NCBI RefSeq assembly: GCF_002902965.1
Contig: NZ_CP026106.1
Location: forward strand, 930,001 to 994,000
Length of the DNA stretch: 64,000 nt
Source: Paraburkholderia hospita
GTDB taxonomy: Bacteria; Pseudomonadota; Gammaproteobacteria; Burkholderiales; Burkholderiaceae
Direction: 5' to 3'
Part shown: in pieces, positions 44,638 to 53,268 of the stretch
Position numbering within the stretch: position 1 is the stretch's first letter
How the letters are laid out: each line of letters begins with the position of its first letter
Translations under genes and position numbers: made by a program
Notes under the pieces: model-generated
Database searches by the model: none
Told to the model about the DNA's origin: nothing
Seen by the model: the letters and a program-made list of their open reading frames with translations, nothing else

Positions 44638-45210
44638 ATGACAACGGAGTCGAATCATGCACGCGACGCGGAAGTTGCGCGGTTGCTCGATCACGCGCCG
44701 CAGCGCGATGCAGCCGATACGATCATGTTCGCGCGGCTGATCGGCGCGAAGTTCGCGAGCGGCGAACTGCTGCATCTCGGCTTGACGCGCGCCGCGCTCG
44801 ACGCGGTGTGCTCACGTCATTTCCGCGACGCGGCGCCGCTGCATGCAGTGCCCGAGCACATTGCCGCGAGCGCGCATCAGCCTTTCGTCGATGCGTTGCG
44901 CGCTTTCCTGCTGCATCACGAGTCCTCACTCGCTGCAACGGATGCCGATGCGCAATGCCTCGCGACGATCATCGCCACGGCGTGCCTGCGTCCCGATCAC
45001 TTGTGGCGGGATCTCGGACTCGACGGGCGCGACGACGTCACGGCGATACTGACGCGCCACTATCCGGAACTCGTCGCGCGCAACACGGATAACACGCGCT
45101 GGAAGAAATTCCTCGCGCGCGAACTGGCGCTCGCCGAAGGCCGCGTGCCTGCGCCCGCGCCGGGCTGTCCCGGTTGCGAAGACTACGCATTCTGCTATCC
45201 GTCGCGCTGA
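44638..45210 (+). CDS. NifQ-family protein
   Basis: 190 residues matching NifQ end to end: DADAQCLATIIATACLRPDHLWRDLGL, HYPELVARNTDNTRWKKFLARELALAEG and a C-terminal Cys cluster. NifQ normally has Cys-x4-Cys-x2-Cys-x5-Cys for an iron-sulfur-molybdenum centre; here only Cys-x2-Cys-x5-Cys (GCPGCEDYAFC) is seen, with the first Cys missing. NifQ donates molybdenum to nitrogenase cofactor synthesis, but no nif genes are in this window. ATG 44638 with AGGAGG 7 nt away is a strong start. Confidence 0.82.
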   Translation: MTTESNHARDAEVARLLDHAPQRDAADTIMFARLIGAKFASGELLHLGLTRAALDAVCSRHFRDAAPLHAVPEHIAASAHQPFVDALRAFLLHHESSLAATDADAQCLATIIATACLRPDHLWRDLGLDGRDDVTAILTRHYPELVARNTDNTRWKKFLARELALAEGRVPAPAPGCPGCEDYAFCYPSR

Positions 45211-45417
45211 ACCTGCCTGCAAGCTGCGCCGAAGCATCCGCGCAAACCCGGCCGTAGAAACCCGAAGTTGAGCGGGACTCATACCCGGCATCAAAAAACA
45301 TCGCTTCATCGTCGAAAAAATCGGACCGCACAATCGCGATGCCATGTCATGCCCCTGCGCTGGCGCGGCGGGTCGCGTTATCCGCGCGGCCGATCACAAC
45401 AAGATCCGAGACCTTCC
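45211..45417. other. Gene-free stretch before the tandem array
   Basis: About 205 bp after the NifQ-like gene. No ORF, terminator or palindrome that I can support; probably holds the promoter for the binding-protein gene downstream of the array. Confidence 0.3.
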
Positions 45418-45698
45418 CCGCAAATGAATTTGCGTGGGACGGGAGTAAGCGCTAAAGCGCTAACTCCCATCGACCGCAAATGAATTTGCATGGGATGGGA
45501 GTAAGCACTAAAGCGCTAACTCCCATCGACCGCAAATGAATTTGCATGGGATGGGAGTAAGCGCTAAAGCGCTAACTCCCATCGACCGCAAATGAATTTG
45601 CATGGGATGGGAGTAAGCGCTAAAGCGCTAACTCCCATCGACCGCAAGTAAATTTGCATGGGATGGGAGTAAGCGCTAAAGCGCTAACTCCCATCGAC
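45418..45698. repeat. Tandem array, five units of 56 bp, upstream of a binding-protein gene
   Basis: Units begin at CAAATGAATTTG (45421, 45477, 45533, 45589) and CAAGTAAATTTG (45645), exactly 56 bp apart. Each has two inverted repeats: GCAAAT-GA-ATTTGC and GGGAGTAAGCGCT-AA-AGCGCTAACTCCC (13-bp arms, one mismatch). The first and last units differ slightly (GCGTGGGACG; AAGTAAAT); the middle ones are nearly identical. The last ends about 15 bp before the start codon of the binding-protein gene, so the array forms its promoter/leader. As RNA it would be a row of hairpins. Confidence 0.92.
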
Positions 45699-45712
45699 AC
45701 AGGAGACATACG

Positions 45713-46783
45713 ATGATGCAATCCATCAAGCTGCGCACGGCCCTGTTCGCCGCCGTCGCCACTGCGGCAACCATACTCACGGCAGGCAGCGCGCATGCCG
45801 CCGACAGCAACGCCGCGAAATCCGGAAGCTGGTGCAGCGCGGGCAAGACCGTGCACTTTGCGGGCATCACGTGGGAAAGCGGCGCGTTCGCGACGGAAGT
45901 GCTGCGGCAGATTCTGGAGAAAGGCTATGGCTGCAAGACGGACGTCGTGCCGGGCAGCACGGCCGCGACGGAAACCGCGCTCGCGCACAACGACGTGCAG
46001 ATCTGGGCCGAGCAATGGACAGGCCGCAGCGAGATCACCGCGAAGGCTGTCGAGACGGGCAGCGTGAAGCTGGTCGGCGACACGCTGCCGGGCGGCACGA
46101 AAGAGGGCTGGTTCGTGCCCGACTACGTCGTGAAGGGCGATCCCTCGCGCGGCATCAAGGCATCGGCCCCGGGACTGGCTTCGGTGGCGGATCTGCCGAA
46201 GTACAAGAACGTCTTCACCGACGATGAAGAGCCGAACAAGGGCCGCTTTCTGAACTGCCCGAGCGGCTGGGATTGCGAGCGCGTGAACTCGCGGCTCCTG
46301 AAAGTGCTCAAGCTGGATGACGCGTACACGAACTTCCGTCCCGGTACGGGCGCGGCGCTCGATGCCGCGATCGCATCGGCTTACACGCGCGGCGCGCCGA
46401 TCCTGTTCTACTATTGGGGTCCCGCTGCGCTGATGGCGAAGTACAAGCTGACCGAGCTGAAAATGCCCGCGTTCAACGATGCGTGCTGGCAGACGCTGCG
46501 CAACGAGAGTAGCACGCAGCAATGCGCGTCGTCGTATATGGTCTCGCACGTGACGGTCGGCGCGTCGACGCCGTTCTACAACGCCGAGCCGCAATTGATG
46601 ACGATGTTCACGAAGGTCAAGTTTCCGATGGACTTCCTGAACGCGACGATTCTCGACATGAGCGTCAAGAAACTGGATGCGCAGACCATGGCCGCGCAGT
46701 TCCTGCGTACGCATCCGGAAATGTGGAAGACGTGGGTGCCTGCCGATGTCGCGGCGAAGGTGCAGGCGGGGATCGCGGGTTGA
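45713..46783 (+). CDS. Glycine betaine/proline-type ABC substrate-binding protein
   Basis: 356 residues. Signal peptide MMQSIKLRTALFAAVATAATILTAGSAHA, then an OpuAC-type fold: KTVHFAGITWESGAFATEVLRQILEKGYGCKTDVVPG and a C-terminal half with FYYWGPAALMAKYKL. AGGAG 7 nt before ATG 45713. No permease or ATPase is adjacent; it may feed the choVW importer or one elsewhere. The leader holds the 56-bp tandem array, an unusual control region. Confidence 0.8.
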   Translation: MMQSIKLRTALFAAVATAATILTAGSAHAADSNAAKSGSWCSAGKTVHFAGITWESGAFATEVLRQILEKGYGCKTDVVPGSTAATETALAHNDVQIWAEQWTGRSEITAKAVETGSVKLVGDTLPGGTKEGWFVPDYVVKGDPSRGIKASAPGLASVADLPKYKNVFTDDEEPNKGRFLNCPSGWDCERVNSRLLKVLKLDDAYTNFRPGTGAALDAAIASAYTRGAPILFYYWGPAALMAKYKLTELKMPAFNDACWQTLRNESSTQQCASSYMVSHVTVGASTPFYNAEPQLMTMFTKVKFPMDFLNATILDMSVKKLDAQTMAAQFLRTHPEMWKTWVPADVAAKVQAGIAG

Positions 46784-47030
46784 TCGTGTTGCGCGTGTGA
46801 ACGGGCGCGGACAGCGGCGCGAACGCGTCGCTGTCGGTTCGTTCACGGTACGTGCAAAGGAGGCAGTCGCCACTGTGGGTTATCGCGCCATGTAACGGAC
46901 TTCCAGGCCCGGGATTGCATGCATAATGGGTGTGGCCAACGCCAAACATTCCTTTCCCGAAAGCGCCCGCGCCAGCTGGAGTTGCGCCGATGTGTTCCGG
47001 AACATGCTTGCGATCGACTTGGAGGATGGC

Positions 47031-48233
47031 ATGTCTGGATCCGAAACGTTACCGCCCCCCGATCTCTACATCACGCCGGAGCTGCATCGACGGGTGCCGA
47101 AGTTTGTCGATCACCTCGGCGAAAAACTCGCTTTGCAGGACATTGGCGCGCAGATGCTCGATCATCCCGAGCAACTCCTGCCCAGGCTCGTCGAACGGGC
47201 GATGCAGATGACGGGTGCCGAGTCGGCGGGCATCAGCGCGTTCGAGCCGATGGAAGGCAGCGCAGGCATCTTTCGATGGCGCGACCTGCGCGGCAGGCTG
47301 GCGCCTTTCGAGGGTGCGACGACGCCCCGCAATTACAGCCCGTGCGGCGTCTGCCTCGATCGGTTCGAGCCCACTTTGACGCGCCATCCCGAGCGCCATT
47401 ACGGGTGGATTGCGGACGCCGGTGTGGTCTGTCCCGAAGTGCTGCTCGTGCCGCTTTACATGGCGCATGGCCAACCGCTCGGCACGTTGTGGATCGTCGC
47501 GGAGAAGGAAGGGCAGTTCGATAGCGGGCACGCGCGCATCATGCGCGAACTGGCGTCGTTTGCAGGAATTGCGCTTGCCATGCTGCAAAACCAGAGCCGG
47601 CTTCAGGAAGCACTGGCTCAGCAGGAGTTGCTGACGCGCGAGATGAATCATCGGGTGAATAACGTGTTCTTCGTCGTCGATGCGATGATCCAGATCGGCA
47701 AGCGGTCCGCGACATCGACGGCCGCCTTCGCCGACACGCTTTCAGGCAGGCTGCATGCGCTTGCCGCCGCGCACGCGCTCGTGCGCCATAGTTTCGGGCC
47801 AGGGCCGCAGGTTCAGCGACCTTCCATTGCGACGCTACACGCGCTGACGGGCGCGATCTTCAAGCCCTACGAAGGGACGAGCCAGGCGCGTTTCAGCGTG
47901 GAGGGAAACGATTTATGCCTCGGCGATCGCGCAGTCACGAGCCTGGCTTTGGTGTTTCACGAGCTTGCGACCAACGCGGCCAAATACGGGGCATTAGCGG
48001 AAGACGCAGGGTGTGTGTCGATCGATTGGGAACAACAGGGCGATTCCCTTGCAGTGCGCTGGGAAGAAAACGGCGGGCCGCCGATCACGGCGCCTCCGCA
48101 AGCAACCGGCTACGGCACGAGGCTGCTGAACAACACCGTTACGCGGCTGTTCGGCGGTACGTTGGTGTCCGATTGGCGTGAGCAGGGTCTGGTCGTGGAA
48201 TTGACGATTCCTCTGGCCAGGCTGATGGACTAA
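47031..48233 (+). CDS. HWE-family sensor histidine kinase with GAF domain
   Basis: About 400 residues, cytoplasmic. N-terminal GAF domain (about 40-190; ESAGISAFEPMEGSAGIFRWRDLRG, YGWIADAGVVCPEVLLVPLYM), then the HWE phospho-acceptor LLTREMNHRVNNVFFVVDAMI, N-box FHELATNAAKYGAL and the WEENGGPP motif that names the family. ATG 47031 with GGAGG is preferred; the frame is open from 46926. No response regulator is adjacent, so its partner is unlinked. Related proteins act in light, redox or general stress signalling. Confidence 0.83.
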   Translation: MSGSETLPPPDLYITPELHRRVPKFVDHLGEKLALQDIGAQMLDHPEQLLPRLVERAMQMTGAESAGISAFEPMEGSAGIFRWRDLRGRLAPFEGATTPRNYSPCGVCLDRFEPTLTRHPERHYGWIADAGVVCPEVLLVPLYMAHGQPLGTLWIVAEKEGQFDSGHARIMRELASFAGIALAMLQNQSRLQEALAQQELLTREMNHRVNNVFFVVDAMIQIGKRSATSTAAFADTLSGRLHALAAAHALVRHSFGPGPQVQRPSIATLHALTGAIFKPYEGTSQARFSVEGNDLCLGDRAVTSLALVFHELATNAAKYGALAEDAGCVSIDWEQQGDSLAVRWEENGGPPITAPPQATGYGTRLLNNTVTRLFGGTLVSDWREQGLVVELTIPLARLMD

Positions 48234-48374
48234 AAGGCGCACTCGAACGTCGCTCGCGCGGCTTCCGTCGCGGCGCGAAGCCCCGTGAAGCATGCGAAAA
48301 AGCGGAACCAGCAAAACGAAAATCCGCCGCGCCGCCATCGTCATATAGAATGACGCGCTTTGCCCGTTCTCGCC

Positions 48375-49298
48375 ATGTGGTTCAAGAATCTACAGCTTCA
48401 CCGTCTTCCCGCTCCGTGGAAAGTGAGCGCCGAGCAAATCGAAAAGTGGCTCGAGCCGCACGCGTTCCAGCCGGCCAACAGCGTCGAGACGACGCGCCAG
48501 GGCTGGGCGTCGCCGCGCAATGACGGCACGCTCGTCTACTCGACCAACAAGCAGCTGCTGCTCACGTTCCGCGCGGAAAAGAAACTGCTGCCCGCTTCCG
48601 TCGTCACGCAGGTGACGAAGGCGCGCGCGCTGGAACTCGAAGAGCAGCAGGGTTTCAAGCCCGGCCGCAAGCAGATGCGCGACCTCAAAGAGCAGGTCAC
48701 CGACGAACTGCTGCCGCGCGCGTTCAGCATCCAGCGCGATACGCGCGTGTGGATCGACACCGTCAACGGCTGGCTCGCAATCGATTCCGCGTCGCAAGCG
48801 CTTGGCGACGATGTGCTCGGGCTGCTGGTCAAGTCGGTGGATCGGCTGCCGATCATGAGCGTGCGCGTCGCGCAAGCGCCCGTTTCGGCGATGACCAACT
48901 GGTTGCTCGCGGGCGACGGCCCCGTCAATTTCACGCTGGACCAGGACACCGAGTTGCGCTCGCCCGCGGAAGGCAATGCGACGGTGCGCTATGTCGGCCA
49001 CGCGCTCGAAGCGGACGACATGCGCCGTCATATCGAAGCGGGCAAGCAGTGCATGCGTCTGGCGATGACGTGGAACGACCGCGTGTCGTTCGTACTGACG
49101 CCGTCGCTGACCATCAAGCGCGTCACGCCGCTCGATGTCATCAAGGATGCCGCTGACCCGACCGCGCAGAATGACGACGAACAGTTCGAGTCCGATTTCA
49201 CGCTGATGACGGGCGAACTGGCGAAGATGCTGGACGGCCTCGTCGATGCGCTCGGCGGCGAACTCGCCGACGGCATCGTGCCCGCAAAGGCCGCGTGA
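48375..49298 (+). CDS. rdgC: Recombination-associated protein RdgC
   Basis: 307 residues, [33 protein letters not shown]... matches RdgC along its whole length, including [17 protein letters not shown] and [20 protein letters not shown]. RdgC forms a ring dimer on double-stranded DNA and limits RecA action. ATG 48375 is the family start. Followed by a terminator at 49332. Confidence 0.92.
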   Translation: MWFKNLQLHRLPAPWKVSAEQIEKWLEPHAFQPANSVETTRQGWASPRNDGTLVYSTNKQLLLTFRAEKKLLPASVVTQVTKARALELEEQQGFKPGRKQMRDLKEQVTDELLPRAFSIQRDTRVWIDTVNGWLAIDSASQALGDDVLGLLVKSVDRLPIMSVRVAQAPVSAMTNWLLAGDGPVNFTLDQDTELRSPAEGNATVRYVGHALEADDMRRHIEAGKQCMRLAMTWNDRVSFVLTPSLTIKRVTPLDVIKDAADPTAQNDDEQFESDFTLMTGELAKMLDGLVDALGGELADGIVPAKAA

Positions 49299-49331
49299 AG
49301 CACGTCAGCGTGTCATAAGGCAAGCCGGCAC

Positions 49332-49360
49332 AGAAAGGCCCGCGCGAAGCGGGCCTTTCT
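49332..49360. terminator. Bidirectional terminator after rdgC
   Basis: Perfect 12-bp stem AGAAAGGCCCGC/GCGGGCCTTTCT with a 5-nt loop, U-rich on both sides, between the convergent rdgC and the small membrane protein gene. Confidence 0.85.
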
Positions 49361-49392
49361 ATTCGCGCGGAACGCCTTGCGTGCCGCGTAAA

Positions 49393-49614
49393 TCAGTCGA
49401 ACATATTCCTGAACGCAACGGCGACGATCACGGGCACGCACATGACGAGCGGTATCGCGAAGTAAGGCACTTCGAGATCCACGTACCAGCTGTAGACGAG
49501 CCAGCCGATCCCCGCGCACAGCGTGCCGATGCCGATGAGCGCGGTCATAACGTTCAGCAGCGTAGGCGAGGGTTTCCAGTGCGTCTTTTGTTCTTTTGGC
49601 GAAGGCGGGTTCAT
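49393..49614 (-). CDS. Small two-helix membrane protein
   Basis: 73 residues with two hydrophobic helices (LLNVMTALIGIGTLCAGIGWLVYSWYV and VPYFAIPLVMCVPVIVAVAF) and a basic N-terminus (NPPSPKEQKTHWKPSP). ATG 49614 chosen. No family recognised. Confidence 0.65.
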   Translation of the reverse strand: MNPPSPKEQKTHWKPSPTLLNVMTALIGIGTLCAGIGWLVYSWYVDLEVPYFAIPLVMCVPVIVAVAFRNMFD

Positions 49615-49752
49615 TGCGGCTCCGGAGCGGATCGTCACGAGTTTCGATTCGTTCGATTTTACTCCGGTGGCATGCGCGCGGCTGAATAGCCGTCGCCCGT
49701 CACGCCGCCCTGAAAGCGCAATGAAGGGCGGCACGGGCTTCGGCGGCAAGAC

Positions 49753-50661
49753 TTATTCGAACGCCTTGTCGTTCGGATTCTTGTAGAGTGCGCGCAGGTT
49801 CTCGCTCATCGGAAAGTCGAAGTTCATGTTCTTGGGCGGCACGGGCTTCATGAACCACCGGTCGTACATTGCGTCGATCTCGCCGCTCTTCATGACCTGC
49901 GCGAGCGTATCGTCGACGATCTTGAGGAAGGCCGGGTCGCCCTTGCGCAGCATGAAGCCATACGCTTCCGACGATTGCGGCGTGCCGACGATCACCCAGT
50001 CGGCAGGCTTCGCCGTCAGCGTGCGCGTGCCCGCGAGCAGCACGTCGTCCATCATGTACGCGACGGCGCGGCCCGTCTCCAGCGTCATGCGGCCTTCGCC
50101 GTAGTCCTTCGCGCTGATGATCTGCATGTTCATCTTCTTCTCTTCGTTCATCTTGCGCAGGATGCGTTCTGACGTCGTGCCCTGATTCGTCACGACCGTC
50201 TTGCCCGCCAGATCGGGAAAGTCCTTGACGCCCGAATCCTTGCGCGTGAGCAGGCGCGTGGTCGCGACGAAGAACGTATCGCCGAACGCGACCTGGTTCT
50301 GACGCGACGTGAGGTTCGTGGTGACGCCGCATTCGAGATCGACGGTGCCGTTCTGCACCAGCGAAATGCGGTTCTGCGATGTGACGGGAATGAAGCGCAC
50401 CTGCAGATTCGGCTTGTGTGTTTTGGCCTTCACCGCGTCGATGATCCGGTTGCACAGGTCCTGCGAAAAGCCGATCACCTGATTGTTCGTATCGACATAT
50501 GAGAACGGCACCGACGTCTCGCGATGGCCGATCGCGATCAGATTGGCAGCCTCGACTTTGGCCAGCGTCGGTTGCGCGTCCTGCGCGGCGGCGTTCGTCA
50601 TCGTCATAAGGCAGGGCGCCGAGACGCACAAGGCGAGTGCGAGCGAAGTCAGTCGGTTCAT
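49753..50661 (-). CDS. gltI: Glutamate/aspartate-type ABC substrate-binding protein (GltI-like)
   Basis: 302 residues with a signal peptide (MNRLTSLALALCVSAPCLMTMTNAAA). GltI-like features: IAIGHRETSVPFSYVDTNNQVIGFSQDLC, RFIPVTSQNRISLVQNGTVDLECGVTTN. Binds acidic amino acids in the periplasm. The usual gltJKL permease and ATPase genes do not follow, so this is an orphan copy. Confidence 0.85.
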   Translation of the reverse strand: MNRLTSLALALCVSAPCLMTMTNAAAQDAQPTLAKVEAANLIAIGHRETSVPFSYVDTNNQVIGFSQDLCNRIIDAVKAKTHKPNLQVRFIPVTSQNRISLVQNGTVDLECGVTTNLTSRQNQVAFGDTFFVATTRLLTRKDSGVKDFPDLAGKTVVTNQGTTSERILRKMNEEKKMNMQIISAKDYGEGRMTLETGRAVAYMMDDVLLAGTRTLTAKPADWVIVGTPQSSEAYGFMLRKGDPAFLKIVDDTLAQVMKSGEIDAMYDRWFMKPVPPKNMNFDFPMSENLRALYKNPNDKAFE

Positions 50662-50869
50662 TGCAGGTCCTCTGGTTGAATCCGTAGCGTGTTTACGAAT
50701 GTTGCCATGAAAGTAATTATTGCAACATATGTTTTACCCCTAAGTTCGATCTCATGGCGGTTGAGGCGCGGTCATGTGGATGGCACGCGGCGATGGCATG
50801 ATGAATGCAGCGGTGCCTTCCTCTGTAGCCCTGTGTACTTGTCCATCAACAAAATCAAGGAGAAAACCG

Positions 50870-51298
50870 ATGCACGCCGTTCGCCAATGGATCGCTGGAA
50901 TTGCCCTCGCCGCGACGCTCGCCGCGCTGGTCCCGCTGCCCGCCGCCGCGCAGACCAACCCTGGCACGATGCCGCCGCCGACGCCCGCAGGCGACAGCAC
51001 GTTTCTGCTGACGATCTTCCTGAAGCACGACCAGTCGAAGCCGCTGCCGAAGATCAACCAGCAACTAGCCGATCAGGGCTTCTACAAGGCGTTTCCGCCG
51101 CCAGGCATCGAAGTGGTGTCGTGGTACGTGATGATGGGGATCGGCCAGGTCGTAACGCTGCGCGTGCCGGCCAACCGCCTGCGCGAAGTGAACCGCGCAA
51201 TCGAGGAGACTGCGTGGGGCGGCTACAGCACCGATTTCTACCCAACCTACGATTACAAGGCGATCGCCGAGCAGGCGCGGGCCAAAAACAGCAAGTGA
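50870..51298 (+). CDS. Exported hypothetical protein (142 aa)
   Basis: 142 residues. Signal peptide MHAVRQWIAGIALAATLAALVPLPAAA, then a compact domain (STFLLTIFLKHDQSKPLPKINQQLADQGFYKAFPPPGIEVVSWYVMMGIGQVVTLRVPANRLREVNRAIEETAWGGYSTDFYPTYDY). ATG 50870 with AAGGAG 7 nt upstream. Periplasmic; function not recognised. A ferredoxin-like alpha/beta fold (muconolactone-isomerase-like) is a guess. Confidence 0.7.
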   Translation: MHAVRQWIAGIALAATLAALVPLPAAAQTNPGTMPPPTPAGDSTFLLTIFLKHDQSKPLPKINQQLADQGFYKAFPPPGIEVVSWYVMMGIGQVVTLRVPANRLREVNRAIEETAWGGYSTDFYPTYDYKAIAEQARAKNSK

Positions 51299-51307
51299 AC
51301 GGCCGCG

Positions 51308-52240
51308 TCAGTACCACGGCTTGTCGTTGAGCGGCGAGCCGGTGATCTTGACGATGAAGTCGAGAAACGCGCGGACCTTCGCGGACGGATGACGCCGCGA
51401 AGGGTAGAGCGCGCAGAGCGGAAAGCGCTCGTCGGGCCAGTCGGGAAAAAGATCGACGAGGCGGCCGCTGTCGAACAGCGGCTGCGTGCCGAGCGCCATG
51501 ATCTGCGCGATCCCGTGACCGGCGAGGCATGCGCCGTGCATTGTCGAGACGTCGTTGACCATGAGGCGGCCGCGTGCGTCGATGATGAGTTTTTTGCGCG
51601 GCCGGTGAAATTCCCACACGAATGGGCGTCCTGTTTCCGGGTCGCGGTACTGGATGCAGTTGTGCGGCTCGCGTTCGAGATCGGTCGGCTTGAGGGGGCG
51701 ACCGTGTTTCTTCAGATAGCCTGGCGACGCGGCCGTCACGATGCGCGTGTCGAGCAGCCTGCGCGCGATGAGTGTTGAAGGACGCGGCTCGCCGAAGCGC
51801 ACGGCGAGGTCGAAGCCGTCGGCGACCATGTCGCCGAGCTGGTCGCGCGTGATCAGGTCGAGATTGAGTTCCGGATAACGCGCGACGAATTCGCCGATGC
51901 GTGGGCTCAGCACGATCTTCGAGAAGAACGGATCGACGTTCACGCGCAACCGTCCACGTACGGCGGTCGCGCCCCCTGCCGCCGATGCCGCCGCTTCTTC
52001 GAGGCCGTCCATGAGCGGCACGATCTGTTCGTAGAGACGCAGGCCTTCATCGGTGAGCTTGACGGTGCGCGTGGTGCGGTCGAACAGGCGGATGCCGAGC
52101 CGCGCCTCCAGCCGCGCGACCGAGCGGCTCACGCCGGATTGCGACATGTCGAGCCGTTCGCTTGCGCCCGCAAAGCTGCCGCTTTCGACGATCGCCGTCA
52201 GCACGCCCATGCCGTTGAGAATCCGTTCGTCGAAGGACAT
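51308..52240 (-). CDS. LysR-family transcriptional regulator
   Basis: 310 residues. N-terminal winged helix (MGVLTAIVESGSFAGASERLDMSQSGVSRSVARLEARLGIRLFDR) and effector domain. The type with FxWEFHRPRKKLIIDARGRLMVNDVSTMHGA near the middle is common among regulators beside short-chain oxidoreductases. Divergent from the NmrA-family gene; twin palindromes lie between them. Confidence 0.85.
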   Translation of the reverse strand: MSFDERILNGMGVLTAIVESGSFAGASERLDMSQSGVSRSVARLEARLGIRLFDRTTRTVKLTDEGLRLYEQIVPLMDGLEEAAASAAGGATAVRGRLRVNVDPFFSKIVLSPRIGEFVARYPELNLDLITRDQLGDMVADGFDLAVRFGEPRPSTLIARRLLDTRIVTAASPGYLKKHGRPLKPTDLEREPHNCIQYRDPETGRPFVWEFHRPRKKLIIDARGRLMVNDVSTMHGACLAGHGIAQIMALGTQPLFDSGRLVDLFPDWPDERFPLCALYPSRRHPSAKVRAFLDFIVKITGSPLNDKPWY

Positions 52241-52262
52241 GGTGCGCTCCTTGTTGAGATGA

Positions 52263-52300
52263 ATGACATTGTGTCATGAATCAAATGACACTCATGTCAT
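52263..52300. promoter_or_regulatory. Twin LysR operators between regulator and NmrA gene
   Basis: ATGACA-TTG-TGTCAT (52263-52277) and ATGACA-CTCA-TGTCAT (52285-52300), centres about 22 bp apart, directly upstream of the LysR start. Matching half-sites strongly suggest one regulator binding two sites, here most likely the LysR protein itself. Confidence 0.75.
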
Positions 52301-52371
52301 GGTGTAAAGCACTGCCGGCGACCAGAATCCATCCCGACGCAAGCAATTTCTCATTGAACGGGAGTTTGGGG

Positions 52372-53229
52372 ATGTACGCAATTACGGGTATCACAGGTCA
52401 GGTCGGCGGTGTGGTCGCGAGGACGCTGCTCGCGCAGGGCAAGCAGGTGCGCGCGGTGGTGCGCAGCGAGGAAAAGGGCGCGGCCTGGGCTGCGCGAGGC
52501 TGTGAAGTGGCGCTCGCGGAGATGCATGATCGGGACGCGTTGCTGCGTGCGTTCGAGGGTGCGGAAGGTGTGTTCGTGCTGTTGCCGCCCGTGTTCGATC
52601 CGTCGCCGGATTTTTCGGAGTCGCGGAGGAATATTGCCGCGCTGCGGGCTGCTTTGAGCGAGGCGAAGCCGGGGCGCGTGGTCGTGCTGTCGACGATTGG
52701 CGCGCAGGCCACGCAGCCCAATTTGCTGAACCAGCTTGGGATTATGGAGCAGGAGTTAGGCACTCTGCCTTTGCCTGTTGTGTTTCTGCGTGCTGCGTGG
52801 TTCTTTGAGAACTTTGTATGGGATGTTGAGCCAGCTCGGGCGAATGGTGTGATTCCTAGCTTTCTTCAACCGCTCGATAAGCCGGTGCCGATGGTGGCAA
52901 CTGATGATATTGGGCGCGTTGCCGCGGAGTTGTTTCAGGATGCCTGGACGGGGGCGCGGGTTGTTGAGCTTGAAGGGCCGCGCCGCGTGACGCCTGATGA
53001 GATTGCTGCTGCGTTTGCTAGTGCGCTTGATCGGTCGGTGCGGATGCAGATCGTGCCGCGGGATGAATGGGAGTCTTTGTTCCTCTCGCAAGGGATGAAT
53101 AATCCGCTGCCGCGGATGCAGATGATCGATGGGTTTAATGAAGGGTGGATTGAGTTTGAAGCGCCTCCGGCGTCGGTTAAGGGGGATGTTACGGTTGAGA
53201 TGGTGGTTCGGCAGTTGGTCAAGAGTTAG
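52372..53229 (+). CDS. NmrA-family NAD(P)-binding protein
   Basis: 285 residues. Rossmann start MYAITGITGQVGGVVARTLLAQGKQVRAVVRSEEKGA (GxxGxxG) and NmrA-type features (VVVLSTIGAQATQPN, VFLRAAWFFENF). These are atypical short-chain dehydrogenases acting as redox sensors or NADPH quinone reductases. ATG 52372 after GGGAG is preferred. The second half uses many T-ending codons and runs into repeat copy 4. Confidence 0.8.
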   Translation: MYAITGITGQVGGVVARTLLAQGKQVRAVVRSEEKGAAWAARGCEVALAEMHDRDALLRAFEGAEGVFVLLPPVFDPSPDFSESRRNIAALRAALSEAKPGRVVVLSTIGAQATQPNLLNQLGIMEQELGTLPLPVVFLRAAWFFENFVWDVEPARANGVIPSFLQPLDKPVPMVATDDIGRVAAELFQDAWTGARVVELEGPRRVTPDEIAAAFASALDRSVRMQIVPRDEWESLFLSQGMNNPLPRMQMIDGFNEGWIEFEAPPASVKGDVTVEMVVRQLVKS

Positions 53230-53268
53230 CGCCTTTGCGGCGCGGGCGGTTTGGTTTGCTTTTGTTTG

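Noticed and set aside
45418..45698. Possible CRISPR array
   Set aside because: Units are directly joined with no unique spacers, the entire 56-bp period repeats, and no cas gene is nearby.
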